Numbered from the stretch's first letter, positions 1 through 12,913 are shown. The stretch: DNA of 64,000 nt from Streptomyces sp. NBC_00490 (GCF_036013645.1 NZ_CP107869.1:5332001-5396000); one strand, 5' to 3'. The notes: generated by a model from the letters alone, not told the origin. Program-made: numbers and translations.

Positions 1-582
1 CTGTCCACCCTCGACGTATGGGACCAGCACCTCGCGCGCGTGGGCGCCGAACTGCTCGCCCAGCGACTCGACCTGATCGCCGCGATCCAGCCGCTGTCCG
101 ACAAGGCGTACGAGCAGCTGGCCCCCGGCGGCGGTCCGATCGCCCTGGAGTACAAGCCCTCCGCGCCGGGCGAGGCCCACACCCGCGAGGACCTCTACGC
201 GCAGCTGACGGCGGCGCTGGCGGACGTCCGCAAGCAGGAGATCGAGCGGGGCGTCACCCTCGTAGGCCCTCACCGGGACGATGTGCTGCTCAAGCTCGGT
301 CAGTTGCCCGCCAAGGGATACGCCTCGCACGGCGAGTCCTGGTCGTACGCGCTGGCGTTGCGCCTGGCGTCGTACGACCTGCTCCGCGCGGAGGGCAACG
401 AGCCGGTGCTGATCCTCGACGACGTCTTCGCCGAGTTGGACACCCGGCGCCGGGAGCGGCTGGCGGAGTTGGTGGCGCCCGGTGAGCAGGTGCTGGTGAC
501 GGCCGCGGTCGACGACGACGTACCGCATCTGCTGGCGGGGGCGCGGTACTCGGTGGCCGAAGGGGTGGTGGAGCGCGTATGA
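1..582 (+). CDS. recF: RecF, C-terminal part (5' truncated by window)
   Basis: RecF is an SMC-like ABC ATPase that binds DNA at gaps and helps load RecA during recombinational repair. Only about the last 193 residues are present; the frame is open from base 1 and ends in TGA. Visible motifs are the [13 protein letters not shown] segment and, near the end, [18 protein letters not shown], the Walker B / D-loop block typical of RecF. The next gene starts in the stop codon (ATGA overlap), which suggests translational coupling. The downstream order recF-DUF721-gyrB-gyrA is the standard actinobacterial oriC-proximal arrangement. The true start lies outside the window. Confidence 0.95.
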   Translation: MSTLDVWDQHLARVGAELLAQRLDLIAAIQPLSDKAYEQLAPGGGPIALEYKPSAPGEAHTREDLYAQLTAALADVRKQEIERGVTLVGPHRDDVLLKLGQLPAKGYASHGESWSYALALRLASYDLLRAEGNEPVLILDDVFAELDTRRRERLAELVAPGEQVLVTAAVDDDVPHLLAGARYSVAEGVVERV

Positions 583-1115
583 GCAGCCCTCAGGAACCCG
601 CCCCCGAGAAGGGCCCCGAGCCCTCCGGCGTCGACCTCGCGCGCGTGGCGCTCAGGGCGGCCAAGGAGCAGGCACGCGCGCGTGGGGACGCGGCGCAGCA
701 GAAGAAGCAGGCGCGGCGGGGTGGTCTGCGCTCCGGCGCGCGCGCCGACGGGCGCGACCCGATGGCGCTGGGCTCCGCGATCAACCGGCTCATCAGCGAG
801 CGCGGCTGGGAGGCCCCGGCGGCGGTGGGCGGGGTGATGGGGCGCTGGCCGGAGATCGTCGGCGAGGACGTGGCCAAGCACTGCGAGCCGGAGCGGTACG
901 ACGAGGACGAGCGGGTCCTGATCGTGCGCTGCGACTCCACGGCCTGGGCGACCAATCTGCGGTTGCTCGCGCCGACGCTGGTGGCGCGGCTCAACGAGGA
1001 TCTCGGGCACGGGGCCGTGCGGGTCATCAAGGTGCAGGGGCCCGCGGGGCCCCCGCGACGCTATGGCCCCTTGCGCGCCCCAGGCAGCACCGGCCCTGGT
1101 GACACCTACGGGTGA
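579..1115 (+). CDS. DUF721 (DciA-like) protein
   Basis: A 178-residue protein whose ATG overlaps the recF stop by four bases. The first 65 residues are charged, Arg/Lys/Ala-rich and probably disordered. The DUF721 domain follows (about residues 65-155; [41 protein letters not shown]). The family includes DciA, the loader of replicative helicase in bacteria lacking DnaC/DnaI, so a helicase-loading role is inferred from family and from its position next to recF and gyrB. No catalytic residues are expected. A strong hairpin follows the gene, separating it from gyrB. Confidence 0.85.
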   Translation: MSSPQEPAPEKGPEPSGVDLARVALRAAKEQARARGDAAQQKKQARRGGLRSGARADGRDPMALGSAINRLISERGWEAPAAVGGVMGRWPEIVGEDVAKHCEPERYDEDERVLIVRCDSTAWATNLRLLAPTLVARLNEDLGHGAVRVIKVQGPAGPPRRYGPLRAPGSTGPGDTYG

Positions 1116-3571
<2,456 letters not shown>

Positions 3572-3613
3572 GTCGGTCTCAGCTGACCGCACCAGGAAGG
3601 ATCTTCACCAGCA

Positions 3614-6208
3614 ATGGCCGACGAGAACACTCCTGTCACCCCTGAAGAGGGCGGCATCATCGCCCAGCGTGTCGAGCCCGTCGGGCTCGAGACGGAGATG
3701 CAGCGCTCGTATCTCGACTACGCGATGTCCGTCATCGTCTCCCGCGCGCTGCCGGACGTCCGGGACGGCCTCAAGCCCGTCCACCGCCGCGTCCTGTACG
3801 CCATGTACGACGGCGGCTACCGTCCCGAGCGCGGCTTCTACAAGTGCGCCCGTGTCGTCGGCGACGTCATGGGCAACTACCACCCGCACGGCGACTCCTC
3901 GATCTACGACGCGCTGGTCCGCCTCGCGCAGTCGTGGTCGATGCGGATGCCGCTGGTGGACTCCAACGGCAACTTCGGCTCTCCCGGCAACGACCCGGCG
4001 GCCGCCATGCGGTACACCGAGTGCAAGATGATGCCGCTGTCCATGGAGATGGTCCGCGACATCGACGAGGAGACCGTCGACTTCACGGACAACTACGACG
4101 GCCGCTCCCAGGAGCCGACCGTCCTGCCCGCCCGCTTCCCGAACCTGCTGATCAACGGCTCGGCGGGCATCGCGGTCGGTATGGCGACCAACATCCCGCC
4201 GCACAACCTGCGCGAGGTGGCGTCCGGCGCCCAGTGGTACCTGGAGAACCCGGAGGCCTCGCACGAGGAGCTCCTGGACGCGCTGATGGAGCGCATCAAG
4301 GGCCCCGACTTCCCGACCGGCGCGCTCGTCGTGGGCCGCAAGGGCATCGAGGAGGCGTACCGCACGGGCCGTGGCTCGATCACCATGCGCGCGGTCGTCG
4401 AGGTCGAGGAGATCCAGAACCGCCAGTGCCTGGTGGTCACGGAGCTGCCCTACCAGACCAACCCCGACAACCTCGCGCAGAAGATCGCCGACCTGGTGAA
4501 GGACGGCAAGGTCGGCGGTATCGCGGACGTCCGGGACGAGACCAGCTCCCGTACCGGCCAGCGTCTGGTCATCGTGCTCAAGAGGGACGCGGTCGCCAAG
4601 GTCGTACTGAACAACCTCTACAAGCACACGGACCTCCAGTCGAACTTCAGCGCCAACATGCTGGCGCTGGTCGACGGGGTTCCGCGCACGCTGTCGCTGG
4701 ACGCGTTCATCCGCCACTGGGTGGCGCACCAGATCGAGGTCATCGTCCGCCGTACGCGCTTCCGGCTGCGCAAGGCCGAGGAGCGGGCGCACATCCTGCG
4801 CGGTCTGCTGAAGGCCCTGGACGCCATCGACGAGGTCATCGCGCTGATCCGGCGCAGCGACACCGTCGACATCGCGCGCACGGGCCTGATGGAGCTCCTG
4901 GAGATCGACGAGATCCAGGCGAACGCCATCCTCGAGATGCAGCTGCGCCGACTGGCCGCCCTGGAGCGCCAGAAGATCATCCAGGAGCACGACGAACTCC
5001 AGGCGAAGATCACGGAGTACAACGCGATCCTGGCCTCGCCGGTCCGCCAGCGCGGCATCGTCAGCGAGGAACTCGCGGTCATCGTCGAGAAGTTCGGCGA
5101 CGACCGCAAGACGATGCTGGTCCCCTACGACGGTGACATGTCCATCGAGGACCTGATCGCCGAGGAGGACATCGTCGTCACGGTCACGCGCGGCGGCTAC
5201 GTCAAGCGCACCAAGACCGACGACTACCGCGCCCAGAAGCGCGGCGGCAAGGGCGTGCGCGGCACGAAGCTCAAGGAAGACGACATCGTCGACCACTTCT
5301 TCGTCTCCACGACCCACCACTGGCTGCTGTTCTTCACGAACAAGGGCCGGGTCTACCGCGCGAAGGCGTACGAGCTTCCCGACGCCGGCCGTGACGCGCG
5401 TGGACAGCATGTCGCGAACCTGCTGGCCTTCCAGCCGGACGAGGCGATCGCCGAGATCCTCGCGATCCGCACCTACGAGGTGGCGCCGTACCTGGTGCTG
5501 GCCACGAAGGGCGGCTTGGTCAAGAAGACGGCTCTGAAGGATTACGATTCGCCGCGTTCCGGTGGTGTCATCGCGATCAACCTCCGGGAGACGGACGACG
5601 GTTCGGACGACGAACTGATCGGAGCCGAGCTCGTTTCGGCCGAGGACGATCTGCTCCTGATCAGCAAGAAGGCCCAATCGATCAGGTTCACTGCCACTGA
5701 TGACGCATTGCGTCCTATGGGCCGTGCGACCTCGGGTGTCAAGGGCATGAGTTTCCGCGGGGGAGACGAGCTGCTCTCGATGAATGTTGTTCGACCCGGT
5801 ACGTTCGTGTTCACTGCCACAGACGGCGGGTACGCGAAGCGGACCGCCGTCGACGAATACCGCGTCCAGGGTCGCGGCGGCCTCGGCATCAAGGCCGCCA
5901 AGATCGTGGAGGACCGTGGTTCTCTCGTCGGCGCGCTGGTGGTCGAGGAGACCGACGAGATCCTCGCCATCACGCTGGGCGGCGGTGTGATTCGTACGCG
6001 AGTCAACGAGATCAGGGAGACGGGCCGTGACACCATGGGCGTCCAACTGATCAACCTGGGCAAGCGCGATGCCGTCGTCGGTATCGCACGTAACGCCGAG
6101 GCGGGACGCGAGGCGGAGGAGGTCGAGGGCGTTGACGCCGTCGACGAGACCGCCGAGGGTGCCGCGACCACCGGCACGGACGAGGGTGAGGCGCCCTCGC
6201 CCGAGTAG
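3614..6208 (+). CDS. gyrA: DNA gyrase subunit A
   Basis: The DNA-breaking subunit of gyrase, 864 residues, from ATG 3614 preceded by AGGAAGG. The N-terminal winged-helix domain carries [18 protein letters not shown], which is the quinolone-resistance region; the Ser and Asp corresponding to E. coli Ser83 and Asp87 are both present, so no classical resistance substitution is seen. The catalytic tyrosine lies in the ATSGVK/RYTE-type core ([14 protein letters not shown]). The C-terminal half has the six-bladed pinwheel repeats, including the [11 protein letters not shown]yrA-box-like segment. The acidic tail after residue 830 is poorly conserved in the family. A DUF3566 gene follows after 18 bases. 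Confidence 0.97.
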   Translation: MADENTPVTPEEGGIIAQRVEPVGLETEMQRSYLDYAMSVIVSRALPDVRDGLKPVHRRVLYAMYDGGYRPERGFYKCARVVGDVMGNYHPHGDSSIYDALVRLAQSWSMRMPLVDSNGNFGSPGNDPAAAMRYTECKMMPLSMEMVRDIDEETVDFTDNYDGRSQEPTVLPARFPNLLINGSAGIAVGMATNIPPHNLREVASGAQWYLENPEASHEELLDALMERIKGPDFPTGALVVGRKGIEEAYRTGRGSITMRAVVEVEEIQNRQCLVVTELPYQTNPDNLAQKIADLVKDGKVGGIADVRDETSSRTGQRLVIVLKRDAVAKVVLNNLYKHTDLQSNFSANMLALVDGVPRTLSLDAFIRHWVAHQIEVIVRRTRFRLRKAEERAHILRGLLKALDAIDEVIALIRRSDTVDIARTGLMELLEIDEIQANAILEMQLRRLAALERQKIIQEHDELQAKITEYNAILASPVRQRGIVSEELAVIVEKFGDDRKTMLVPYDGDMSIEDLIAEEDIVVTVTRGGYVKRTKTDDYRAQKRGGKGVRGTKLKEDDIVDHFFVSTTHHWLLFFTNKGRVYRAKAYELPDAGRDARGQHVANLLAFQPDEAIAEILAIRTYEVAPYLVLATKGGLVKKTALKDYDSPRSGGVIAINLRETDDGSDDELIGAELVSAEDDLLLISKKAQSIRFTATDDALRPMGRATSGVKGMSFRGGDELLSMNVVRPGTFVFTATDGGYAKRTAVDEYRVQGRGGLGIKAAKIVEDRGSLVGALVVEETDEILAITLGGGVIRTRVNEIRETGRDTMGVQLINLGKRDAVVGIARNAEAGREAEEVEGVDAVDETAEGAATTGTDEGEAPSPE

Positions 6209-6226
6209 CACGAGGAGTGAGTCAGC

Positions 6227-7024
6227 GTGAGCGGAGCCACGGGCGCCGGATCGTCCGGTACCTCTACCGGTTCTCAGGCCGGTACGGACACGGACGGCGG
6301 CGGCCGTGGCTCCGCCGCGCAGGCGACAGATTCGCACACGACCCAGCTCAAAGCGATCAAGTCGCCCGCGAAGGATTCACCCTCGCCCGACTCGCATGGA
6401 TCCCAGGGGGGAACTGTGACGGACACCCGAGGCCCGCAGACCCAGCAGTACGCGGCCGGCGCGGGCTCGGCTGCTCCGGGCGCACAGCCGCAGCAGCCTT
6501 CGGCCGAGCAGCCGGCCCCGTCCCCGCTGCCGGGAGAGCGCGGGCCCCAGCAGGCCGCCGGGCCGTACCACCCGCCGCAGGCCTACCCGGCGCAGGCCGC
6601 CGTCTCCGCGGGCGCCGTACGCCGCCCGCGCACCGGCGCGCGCACCACGCCGCGCACCCGCAAAGCGCGGCTGCGGGTGGCCAAGGCCGACCCGTGGTCG
6701 GTGATGAAGGTCAGCTTCCTGCTCTCCATCGCGCTGGGCATCTGCACGATCGTGGCGGCCGCGGTGCTGTGGATGGTCATGGACGCGATGGGCGTCTTCT
6801 CGACCGTCGGCGGCACGATCTCCGAGGCGACCGGCTCCAACGAGTCGAACGGCTTCGACCTGCAGTCCTTCCTGTCGCTGCCGAACGTCCTGATGTTCAC
6901 GACGATCATCGCGGTCATCGACGTCGTCCTCGCGACGGCTCTCGCGACCCTCGGCGCGTTCATCTACAACCTCTCCGCGGGCTTCGTCGGCGGTGTCGAG
7001 CTGACGCTCGCCGAGGACGAGTGA
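6227..7024 (+). CDS. DUF3566 transmembrane protein
   Basis: A 265-residue membrane protein starting at GTG 6227, preceded by GAGGAG. Residues 1-145 are a low-complexity Ser/Gly/Pro/Gln-rich cytoplasmic region. The DUF3566 domain (from about KADPWSVMKVSFLLSIALG) has two predicted membrane helices flanking an extracellular loop, and ends GGVELTLAEDE. The family is conserved directly downstream of gyrA in actinobacteria; its function is not established. Spacing suggests it is the last gene of the gyrB-gyrA transcript. Confidence 0.85.
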   Translation: MSGATGAGSSGTSTGSQAGTDTDGGGRGSAAQATDSHTTQLKAIKSPAKDSPSPDSHGSQGGTVTDTRGPQTQQYAAGAGSAAPGAQPQQPSAEQPAPSPLPGERGPQQAAGPYHPPQAYPAQAAVSAGAVRRPRTGARTTPRTRKARLRVAKADPWSVMKVSFLLSIALGICTIVAAAVLWMVMDAMGVFSTVGGTISEATGSNESNGFDLQSFLSLPNVLMFTTIIAVIDVVLATALATLGAFIYNLSAGFVGGVELTLAEDE

Positions 7025-7079
7025 CATTAACTCCGATCGCCGTTCCAAACCCCTCCTGAGGGACCGCGGACAACCGATT

Positions 7080-7108
7080 TTGGGACTGCCCATGTCGTGC
7101 GCTAATCT
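7080..7108 (+). promoter_or_regulatory. tRNA-Ile promoter
   Basis: TTGGGA (7080-7085) and TAATCT (7103-7108) are separated by exactly 17 bases and lie about 40 bases before the tRNA, giving a good housekeeping-type promoter. Confidence 0.65.
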
Positions 7109-7148
7109 TCAGGAGTCAGCGCGCGGGACACACACCGCAGAGCGCGGC

Positions 7149-7225
7149 GGGGCTATAGCTCAGTTGGTTAGAGCGCATCCCTGATAAGGATGAGGCCACA
7201 GGTTCAAATCCTGTTAGCCCCACCA
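7149..7225 (+). tRNA. tRNA-Ile (anticodon GAU)
   Basis: The cloverleaf is complete: acceptor GGGGCTA pairing with TAGCCCC, a D arm with AGTTGGTTA, anticodon loop CTGATAA, T loop TTCAAAT, and an encoded CCA. The 3' part from 7180 is duplicated at 17884-17927 as the attachment site of the integrated element. The gene remains intact because attL restores its 3' end. Confidence 0.97.
7180..7223 (+). other. attL of the integrated element
   Basis: A 44-base segment from the anticodon loop to the discriminator of tRNA-Ile, identical to 17884-17927. Site-specific recombination between tRNA 3' ends and attP is characteristic of pSAM2-type integrases; int lies directly beside this copy. Confidence 0.93.
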
Positions 7226-7229
7226 GCAC

Positions 7230-7263
7230 AAAGACCCCCAGGCGATCACGCTTGGGGGTCTTT
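7230..7263. terminator. bidirectional terminator between tRNA-Ile and int
   Basis: An 11-bp perfect stem, AAAGACCCCCA with TGGGGGTCTTT, and a 12-nt loop. It ends tRNA transcription on the plus strand and int transcription on the minus strand. Confidence 0.85.
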
Positions 7264-7280
7264 GACATCTACGGCTGACA

Positions 7281-8438
7281 TCAGCCGATGAGTGGATCTT
7301 CCAGAAGTTCGGCGAGCATGCCCACCGCTTCCCGTTCACTGTCGCCCACGACGTGCGTGTAGACGTCCATGGTCATGCTGATCTGGCTGTGCCGGAGGAT
7401 CGCCTGAGCGACCTTGGGATGAACCTTCAGGAAGGCCAGCAGCGTCCCGCAGGTGTGCCGAGCAAGGCGGACCGTGATCCGGCGGACGCCAGCGCGTTTG
7501 ACGAGCCGATCGAAGGTGCGGGAGAAACCCACCGGGTCGATCATGCCGCCGTGTTCGGAGGAGAAGATCAGATCATGGTCCGGCTCCTGCGACCAGTTCT
7601 CACCGGCGATCTTCCGTTCCAGCGCTTGCAACTCACGCCGCTCATCCAGGACACGGGCGCAGAACTCAGGGAGCGGGAGCACGGCCTGTGAGGACTCCGT
7701 CTTGAGGTCCTTGAGGACCAGGCCCACGCCCTTGACCCGCTGCACCTGCTTGACCGGGATGAAACGGCCGGCATCGAAGTCGATGTCCTGCCAGCGCAGC
7801 CCGAGCACCTCGCTGCGGCGGAGGCCGAGGACCAAGACGAGGACGCAGGCCGCGTAGAGCCGGTGGGCACGCACCGAGCGCAGGAAGGCGATCGCTTCCC
7901 GAGCGTTCCACGCTGTCCCCCTGTCCTTGCTGACCTTGGGCATGTCGACCAGGAGAGCGACGTTCCGCGTGATCAGTTCCTCGCGCATGGCCCGGTTGAG
8001 GGCGTTGCGGAGCACGCGCAGAACCTCGAAGCGGGCCGAGGCGCCAACCTTCTCCCGGGTCAGCGTGGCCATGAACACCCGGATCTGCGCCGGGGTGAGC
8101 TTGACCAGCGGTTTCTTGCCGAGATGGGGCAGCAGGTACAGCCGCACCTTGGACTCGTACTTCACGTACGTGTTGTGCTCGCGCTCCGGAGCGATGATGT
8201 GCTCCAGCCAGTAGGCCAGCCACTCCCCGAGCGTCCAAGACCGGGAGGGCACGGGGATGCCGTTGCGCTCCTGGTCCTGAAGCTTGCCCAGCTTCTCGTT
8301 CGCTTCGTCCCAGGTTCGGCCGTATACGTACTTGCGCACCCGGTTGCCGTCCGTGTCGGTCACATACGCGGCACCCTGGTAGCGGCCGTCCGACCGTTTG
8401 GTGATCGTGCCGCCGCCGTTGGGCCGACGCTTCGCCAT
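7281..8438 (-). CDS. int: tyrosine recombinase (site-specific integrase)
   Basis: Catalyses integration and, with Xis, excision between attP and tRNA-Ile. From the ATG at 8438 it has 385 residues. The N-terminal arm-binding part (RPNGGGTITKRSDGRYQG) is followed by a core-binding SAM-like region (TLGEWLAYWLEHIIAPERE) and the catalytic domain, with Arg in GLRRSEVLGLRWQDID, the RLARHTCGTLLA box (HxxR-type region) and the nucleophile tyrosine in MTMDVYTHV. The start codon overlaps the xis stop by one base (TGATG). The upstream in-frame extension to 8504 lacks a ribosome site and would overlap xis heavily, so it was rejected. The gene ends about 60 bases from attL. Confidence 0.95.
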   Translation of the reverse strand: MAKRRPNGGGTITKRSDGRYQGAAYVTDTDGNRVRKYVYGRTWDEANEKLGKLQDQERNGIPVPSRSWTLGEWLAYWLEHIIAPEREHNTYVKYESKVRLYLLPHLGKKPLVKLTPAQIRVFMATLTREKVGASARFEVLRVLRNALNRAMREELITRNVALLVDMPKVSKDRGTAWNAREAIAFLRSVRAHRLYAACVLVLVLGLRRSEVLGLRWQDIDFDAGRFIPVKQVQRVKGVGLVLKDLKTESSQAVLPLPEFCARVLDERRELQALERKIAGENWSQEPDHDLIFSSEHGGMIDPVGFSRTFDRLVKRAGVRRITVRLARHTCGTLLAFLKVHPKVAQAILRHSQISMTMDVYTHVVGDSEREAVGMLAELLEDPLIG

Positions 8439-8622
8439 CAGGCAGCCTCCCCGATCTGGCCGACGATGAAGTCGCGCACCGCGTGGTCGGGGATGCGGCG
8501 GCATCCGTCGACCTTGATGGACACGAGGCGGTGCGTACGGATCAGGTCGTAGACCTTGGTACGGCCCACCTTCAGCCGCGCCATGACCTCAGGCACAGTC
8601 AGCAACTCCGGGGCAGCGGTGG

Positions 8623-8626
<4 letters not shown>
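8438..8626 (-). CDS. xis: excisionase / helix-turn-helix protein
   Basis: A 62-residue MerR/excisionase-type winged helix-turn-helix protein: LLTVPEVMARLKVGRTKVYDLIRTHRLVSIKVDGCRRIPDHAVRDFI. Such proteins bend attachment-site DNA and direct the integrase toward excision. It is coupled on both sides: its ATG overlaps the repSA stop (ATGA) and its stop overlaps the int start. The order repSA-xis-int matches pSAM2, where the three genes are transcribed together. Confidence 0.92.
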
Positions 8627-10107
<1,481 letters not shown>

Positions 10108-10111
10108 GCGA

Positions 10112-10345
10112 TCACTTCCTGCCGTGGGCGGGGCCGTGGTTGTCGGTGTAGTCCTCGACCAGGGCGGCCACGTCACGGGATCCGGAGGCGGTGTCGGACT
10201 GTCCGCAGCCGCCGCAGGTGTAGGAGCCGGACGGGGTGGAGGCGGTGGTGTTCCACCAGCGGGCGGGGTCGTCGTGCTTCCGGTAGATCGGTTCGGCGGC
10301 CACGTGCAGGCCCGGACGGTCGGGGGTGGGCGTGAGGTCAGACAT
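10112..10345 (-). CDS. small element protein with one CxxC pair
   Basis: A 77-residue protein from the ATG at 10345, preceded by GGGGGAGG. It contains GSYTCGGCGQSD, a single zinc-knuckle half, and ends NHGPAHGRK. It is translated immediately before repSA and overlaps the previous small gene by eight bases, so it belongs to the replication/transfer transcript. I recognise no named family; AICEs often carry such small Cys-containing proteins of unknown role. Confidence 0.7.
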   Translation of the reverse strand: MSDLTPTPDRPGLHVAAEPIYRKHDDPARWWNTTASTPSGSYTCGGCGQSDTASGSRDVAALVEDYTDNHGPAHGRK

Positions 10346-10526
10346 GAGCCGCCTCCCCCTTGGTCGCCGGGGCGCGCCGGGTGTGGCCGGTGCCCTTGCA
10401 GGTCGGGCAGGCGACGCGGAGGGTGACGCGGGAGCCGTCGTCGGCACGGTCACCAGTGGCGATGGCGACGACGGGGAAGCCGTCGCAGTAACGGCAGACA
10501 GGCGTGTTCTGGGCGTGCTGGGGCAT
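10338..10526 (-). CDS. small double-CxxC zinc-finger-like protein
   Basis: A 62-residue protein with two Cys pairs, VCRYCDG near the N-terminus and ACPTCKGTGHTRR near the C-terminus, a spacing suggestive of a zinc ribbon. The second pair resembles the CPTCKGTG repeats of DnaJ-type zinc fingers. It overlaps the next gene by eight bases. A second protein of similar type is at 12735-12908. The role is unknown; nucleic-acid or protein binding during transfer or replication is a guess. Confidence 0.72.
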   Translation of the reverse strand: MPQHAQNTPVCRYCDGFPVVAIATGDRADDGSRVTLRVACPTCKGTGHTRRAPATKGEAAHV

Positions 10527-10618
10527 GATGGGGCTTCCCTTTCGGGTCCTTTGGATCTGGAAGTGGTGCAGGCGTCCGGGGCGGCGGTTCTTTGGCGAGA
10601 GAGCCGCCCCGGGGGCCG

Positions 10619-10837
10619 TTAGCGGCGGCGGGAGTAGCCGTGGCCGGGCGGCGGGTAGGCGCTGGTGTCCCCGCAGTCGTCGGCCAGTCCCTGGGCGTTG
10701 GCGGTGGCCAGCAGCGAGCCGGCGACTACGGCGGTGAAGTCGTCGACCGAATCGCCCTTCAGGTCGACGGCGATGTCGGTGAGCATCCGCTGTGTCAGCT
10801 CACGGTCGTTGCTCTTGGGGCTGCTGAAGAGGCCCAT
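10619..10837 (-). CDS. small AYPPPGH-tail protein (copy 1)
   Basis: A 72-residue soluble protein from the ATG at 10837, with AAAGGAA upstream. It reads MGLFSSPKSNDRELTQRML and has an acidic middle region (KGDSVDDFTAVVAGSLLA); the C-terminus is SAYPPPGHGYSRRR. The tail and the VDDFT.VVAGSL segment are shared with the gene at 12914-13147, so the two are paralogues. No family name is recognised. Confidence 0.72.
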   Translation of the reverse strand: MGLFSSPKSNDRELTQRMLTDIAVDLKGDSVDDFTAVVAGSLLATANAQGLADDCGDTSAYPPPGHGYSRRR

Positions 10838-10838
10838 G

Positions 10839-11147
10839 TCAGCGGTTCCTTTCGGCGTTGAGGAGCGAGCGGAGGACGAGCGCGCACACGGCCACCGACA
10901 TGCCCGTGATGGCGACCGCGAGGAGCATGGAGACCAGGACCGCGCCGACGACGAGGACGACGGCACCACCGCCGGCCGCGAGGGCGAGCGCGCTGCCGGG
11001 GGTGAGGTGGACGACAGGCCGGTTCGAGACCGAGGCGAGCGGAGCCTGAGCGACAGGAGCCGGCGGGGCGGGGAGGTCGGAGGCCGGAAGCGGTACGGAG
11101 GCGACCTGCGGGGCGGTGTCTTGGGGCGGGTACTTCGGGGTGAGCAC
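10839..11147 (-). CDS. SpdD-like plasmid-spread membrane protein
   Basis: A 102-residue protein from GTG 11147 with AAGGAG upstream. It starts MLTPKYPP, has a Pro/Ala-rich linker, then two predicted membrane helices (LTPGSALALAAGGGAVVLVVGAV and LAVAITGMSVAVCALVL). This layout fits the SpdD-type spread proteins of Streptomyces plasmids and AICEs, thought to help intramycelial spread after conjugal entry. It lies one base from the next gene. The name is by resemblance and the role is inferred from the family. Confidence 0.75.
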   Translation of the reverse strand: MLTPKYPPQDTAPQVASVPLPASDLPAPPAPVAQAPLASVSNRPVVHLTPGSALALAAGGGAVVLVVGAVLVSMLLAVAITGMSVAVCALVLRSLLNAERNR

Positions 11148-11171
11148 GGGTGTTCTCCTTTGGGGGCCGGG

Positions 11172-11327
11172 TTACTTGACGAGGGAGTCGACGGTGGGGC
11201 TGAGGAAGCTGCCGGCGACGAGGTAGCCGCCGAGGAGGAGCAGGACGACCAGCCAGATCGGCGGGCGGGTGAGCTTGATCCCGAGGTATCCGACGACGAT
11301 CACGGCGAGCCAGAGCGGAACGTCCAT
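11172..11327 (-). CDS. small two-helix membrane protein
   Basis: A 51-residue hydrophobic protein from the ATG at 11327, preceded by GGGAGA. It has two membrane segments, WLAVIVVGYLGIKL and PIWLVVLLLLGGYLVAGSFL. It lies between the SpdD-like and the HxC-containing mobile-element protein in a closely packed transcript, so a part in plasmid spread or mating-pore function is plausible. No named family is recognised. Confidence 0.7.
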   Translation of the reverse strand: MDVPLWLAVIVVGYLGIKLTRPPIWLVVLLLLGGYLVAGSFLSPTVDSLVK

Positions 11328-11343
11328 GACGGTGATCTCCCTT

Positions 11344-11532
11344 TCAGGCCTTGCAGCGGTGGGTGTTGGCGGCGAGTTCGGCGGCGGAGCGGTCGGTGTA
11401 GTCGGCGGAGAAGCCACAGCCCGGCGCGGTGCAGGCGGCGGCGTGCTTCTCGCGGCCACGGCCGTCGTAGTAGGTGGCGACCTGCACGGGGCCGATACGG
11501 CGCTTGTCGCGGAAGCGGCGGTAGGCGGTCAC
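11344..11532 (-). CDS. mobile-element transfer protein, zinc-finger-like
   Basis: A 62-residue basic protein from GTG 11532: RRIGPVQVATYYDGRGREK, then CTAPGCGF and a terminal THRCKA, a CxxxxC...HxxC arrangement that could bind zinc. Proteins of this sequence type occur beside spd and tra genes on Streptomyces elements and are usually labelled mobile element transfer proteins. The upstream gene ends four bases before the start. Confidence 0.75.
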   Translation of the reverse strand: MTAYRRFRDKRRIGPVQVATYYDGRGREKHAAACTAPGCGFSADYTDRSAAELAANTHRCKA

Positions 11533-11536
11533 GGCG

Positions 11537-11725
11537 TCAGCCCTCCTGTCGCAGGCTGCGGCCGGGGAACTCAGCGAGGATCTGCTGAGCCGTTTTCGGG
11601 TCCGGGGTGCGGTCGGCGGCTTCTTCCGCGAGCAAGCGGGCCAGGGCCGGGCGTCCGGCGTCGGCCATCTCGCGGGCCGCGTTCACGAAGTCCTCGGGGC
11701 GCTCGAAGGGCTGCATGGTGGCCAA
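11537..11725 (-). CDS. hypothetical 62-residue element protein
   Basis: A small, mostly helical soluble protein (PEDFVNAAREMADAGRPALARLLAEEAADRT). The TTG at 11725 has AAAGGA at a suitable distance; an in-frame ATG three codons later is the alternative. It lies between SpdB2 and the zinc-finger-like protein, in the same orientation. No function is recognised. Confidence 0.6.
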   Translation of the reverse strand: MATMQPFERPEDFVNAAREMADAGRPALARLLAEEAADRTPDPKTAQQILAEFPGRSLRQEG

Positions 11726-11737
11726 CTTCTTTTCCTT

Positions 11738-12394
11738 TCAGGTGAGTTGGAGTTGTTCGGCGATTGCATGGGCCATGGGGGCGGGCAGTTGGAGCCGGGC
11801 CGACAGAGCGTCAGCGGGCATCGGGGAGCCAGTGGAAGCGTGGTGTGCGTCGGCGATCTTCCGTGCGTGATCCAGCAACGCGGCTGGAACCGCGGGCGCA
11901 TCGGCCGGGAGTGCCTGGGCTGTTGCGGGTGCCAGTTCCGGCACCGGGTCCGGGGCCGGGGCGGGGTCGTTGGCGCGGTGCATGTCGACGTCCAGCGCGG
12001 CCGGTTCATCCACAGCCTGTGTAGGAGCGGCCGGTTCGGTCGGCGAGTGCACGAGGAGGGTGCCGCCGAGGAAGGCCAGGGCAGGCCAGCCGGCCACGAG
12101 GATGCGCAGCCAGGCAGGCACGTGCTCCAGGTCGAGGAGTCCGGCGGTGGCGATGTTGGCCCCGAGCGAGGCGCACAGCGCGATCGCGAACCAGGTCCAG
12201 GCGGAACGGTCCCGGCGGGCGGTACGCAGTCGGCGCCAGGCGGCGACCAGCAGCAGATCGACCGAGACCGGATAGGCCCAGGCCTTCCATCCCGTCTGGC
12301 CGGCCGCGTAGGCCAAGTCGTGCAGGTGGGCGAAGGACAGGGCGCCGGCGATGACTGCCTGGATGAGTACGGCGTCGACGCGGAGCCCCTTCAT
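11738..12394 (-). CDS. spdB2: SpdB2-like DUF2637 membrane protein
   Basis: A 218-residue protein. The first 125 residues have four hydrophobic segments (AVIAGALSFAHLHDLAYAAGQ, AYPVSVDLLLVAAW, WTWFAIALCASLGANIA, LVAGWPALAFLGGTLL), matching DUF2637/SpdB2 proteins of Streptomyces plasmids. The rest is Pro/Ala-rich and cytoplasmic and ends in a helical stretch. SpdB2 proteins support spread of transferred DNA along hyphae, probably with TraSA. The ATG overlaps the previous gene's stop (ATGA). Confidence 0.85.
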   Translation of the reverse strand: MKGLRVDAVLIQAVIAGALSFAHLHDLAYAAGQTGWKAWAYPVSVDLLLVAAWRRLRTARRDRSAWTWFAIALCASLGANIATAGLLDLEHVPAWLRILVAGWPALAFLGGTLLVHSPTEPAAPTQAVDEPAALDVDMHRANDPAPAPDPVPELAPATAQALPADAPAVPAALLDHARKIADAHHASTGSPMPADALSARLQLPAPMAHAIAEQLQLT

Positions 12395-12663
12395 GACTGG
12401 CTCCGAGGAGCTCGCCCCAAGGCGCGGGCCACGGCATCGCAGTCGGCCGGGGTGTAGGCGGTACGTACTCCGGAGATCGACAGCCCGGCCGCCTCCGCCA
12501 GGGAAGCCAGCGTGTAGGGCCGAGGGGCGGTGAACTCCCGGGCGTAGGCCAGGTGGGCGCGGATGTGCTGGTCGATCTGGTCCCGCTGCTCTCGCAGAGC
12601 GGCGAGCTGACGAAGGAAGTCGTCCGAGGCAAGGTCGTCCAGGGCGGTCAGCGGCTCAGACAT
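12391..12663 (-). CDS. small helix-turn-helix-like protein
   Basis: A 90-residue protein from the ATG at 12663, with AAGGAACCTG upstream. A charged helical N-terminus (FLRQLAALREQRDQIDQHIRAHL) could form a coiled coil; the C-terminal half has a helix-turn-helix-like stretch (YTLASLAEAAGLSISGVRTAYT). It is coupled to spdB2 by an ATGA overlap. DNA binding is inferred from the motif. Confidence 0.7.
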   Translation of the reverse strand: MSEPLTALDDLASDDFLRQLAALREQRDQIDQHIRAHLAYAREFTAPRPYTLASLAEAAGLSISGVRTAYTPADCDAVARALGRAPRSQS

Positions 12664-12734
12664 GACAGGTTCCTTCCTGAGATTGGGCCAGGAGCGGGCG
12701 GGGATCATGTCCGGCCGCCCGGCCCCGGCGAGCT

Positions 12735-12908
12735 TCAGTCGGTGGCTTCGCCGGAGCCCAGGCAGGCCAGGCAGATACCGGTCTGTTGGCCGACAGGGCG
12801 GCGCTTACGGCCGATGTGGACGGTGCGGGAGACCTCGCCGGAGCCCTTACAGGTCGAGCACTTCGGCGGTTCGGCCGGCGCGGGCGCGGTGGTCTTGGGC
12901 GCGGCCAT
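12735..12908 (-). CDS. small double-CxxC zinc-finger-like protein (second)
   Basis: A 57-residue protein from the ATG at 12908. Two Cys pairs, PKCSTCKGSGEVSR and ICLACLGSGEATD, match the CxxCxGxG pattern of DnaJ zinc centres, with a basic segment (IGRKRRPVG) between. It is close in kind to the product of 10338-10526. It ends shortly before the small HTH-like gene. Function is unknown. Confidence 0.72.
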   Translation of the reverse strand: MAAPKTTAPAPAEPPKCSTCKGSGEVSRTVHIGRKRRPVGQQTGICLACLGSGEATD

Positions 12909-12913
12909 GGCGG

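Noticed and set aside
4021..4032. Quinolone-resistance change in gyrA
   Set aside because: The [10 protein letters not shown] region keeps the Ser and Asp of susceptible enzymes.
3605..6337. A 910-codon minus-strand ORF opposite gyrA
   Set aside because: It mirrors the GC-rich third positions of gyrA and has no known motif or ribosome site.
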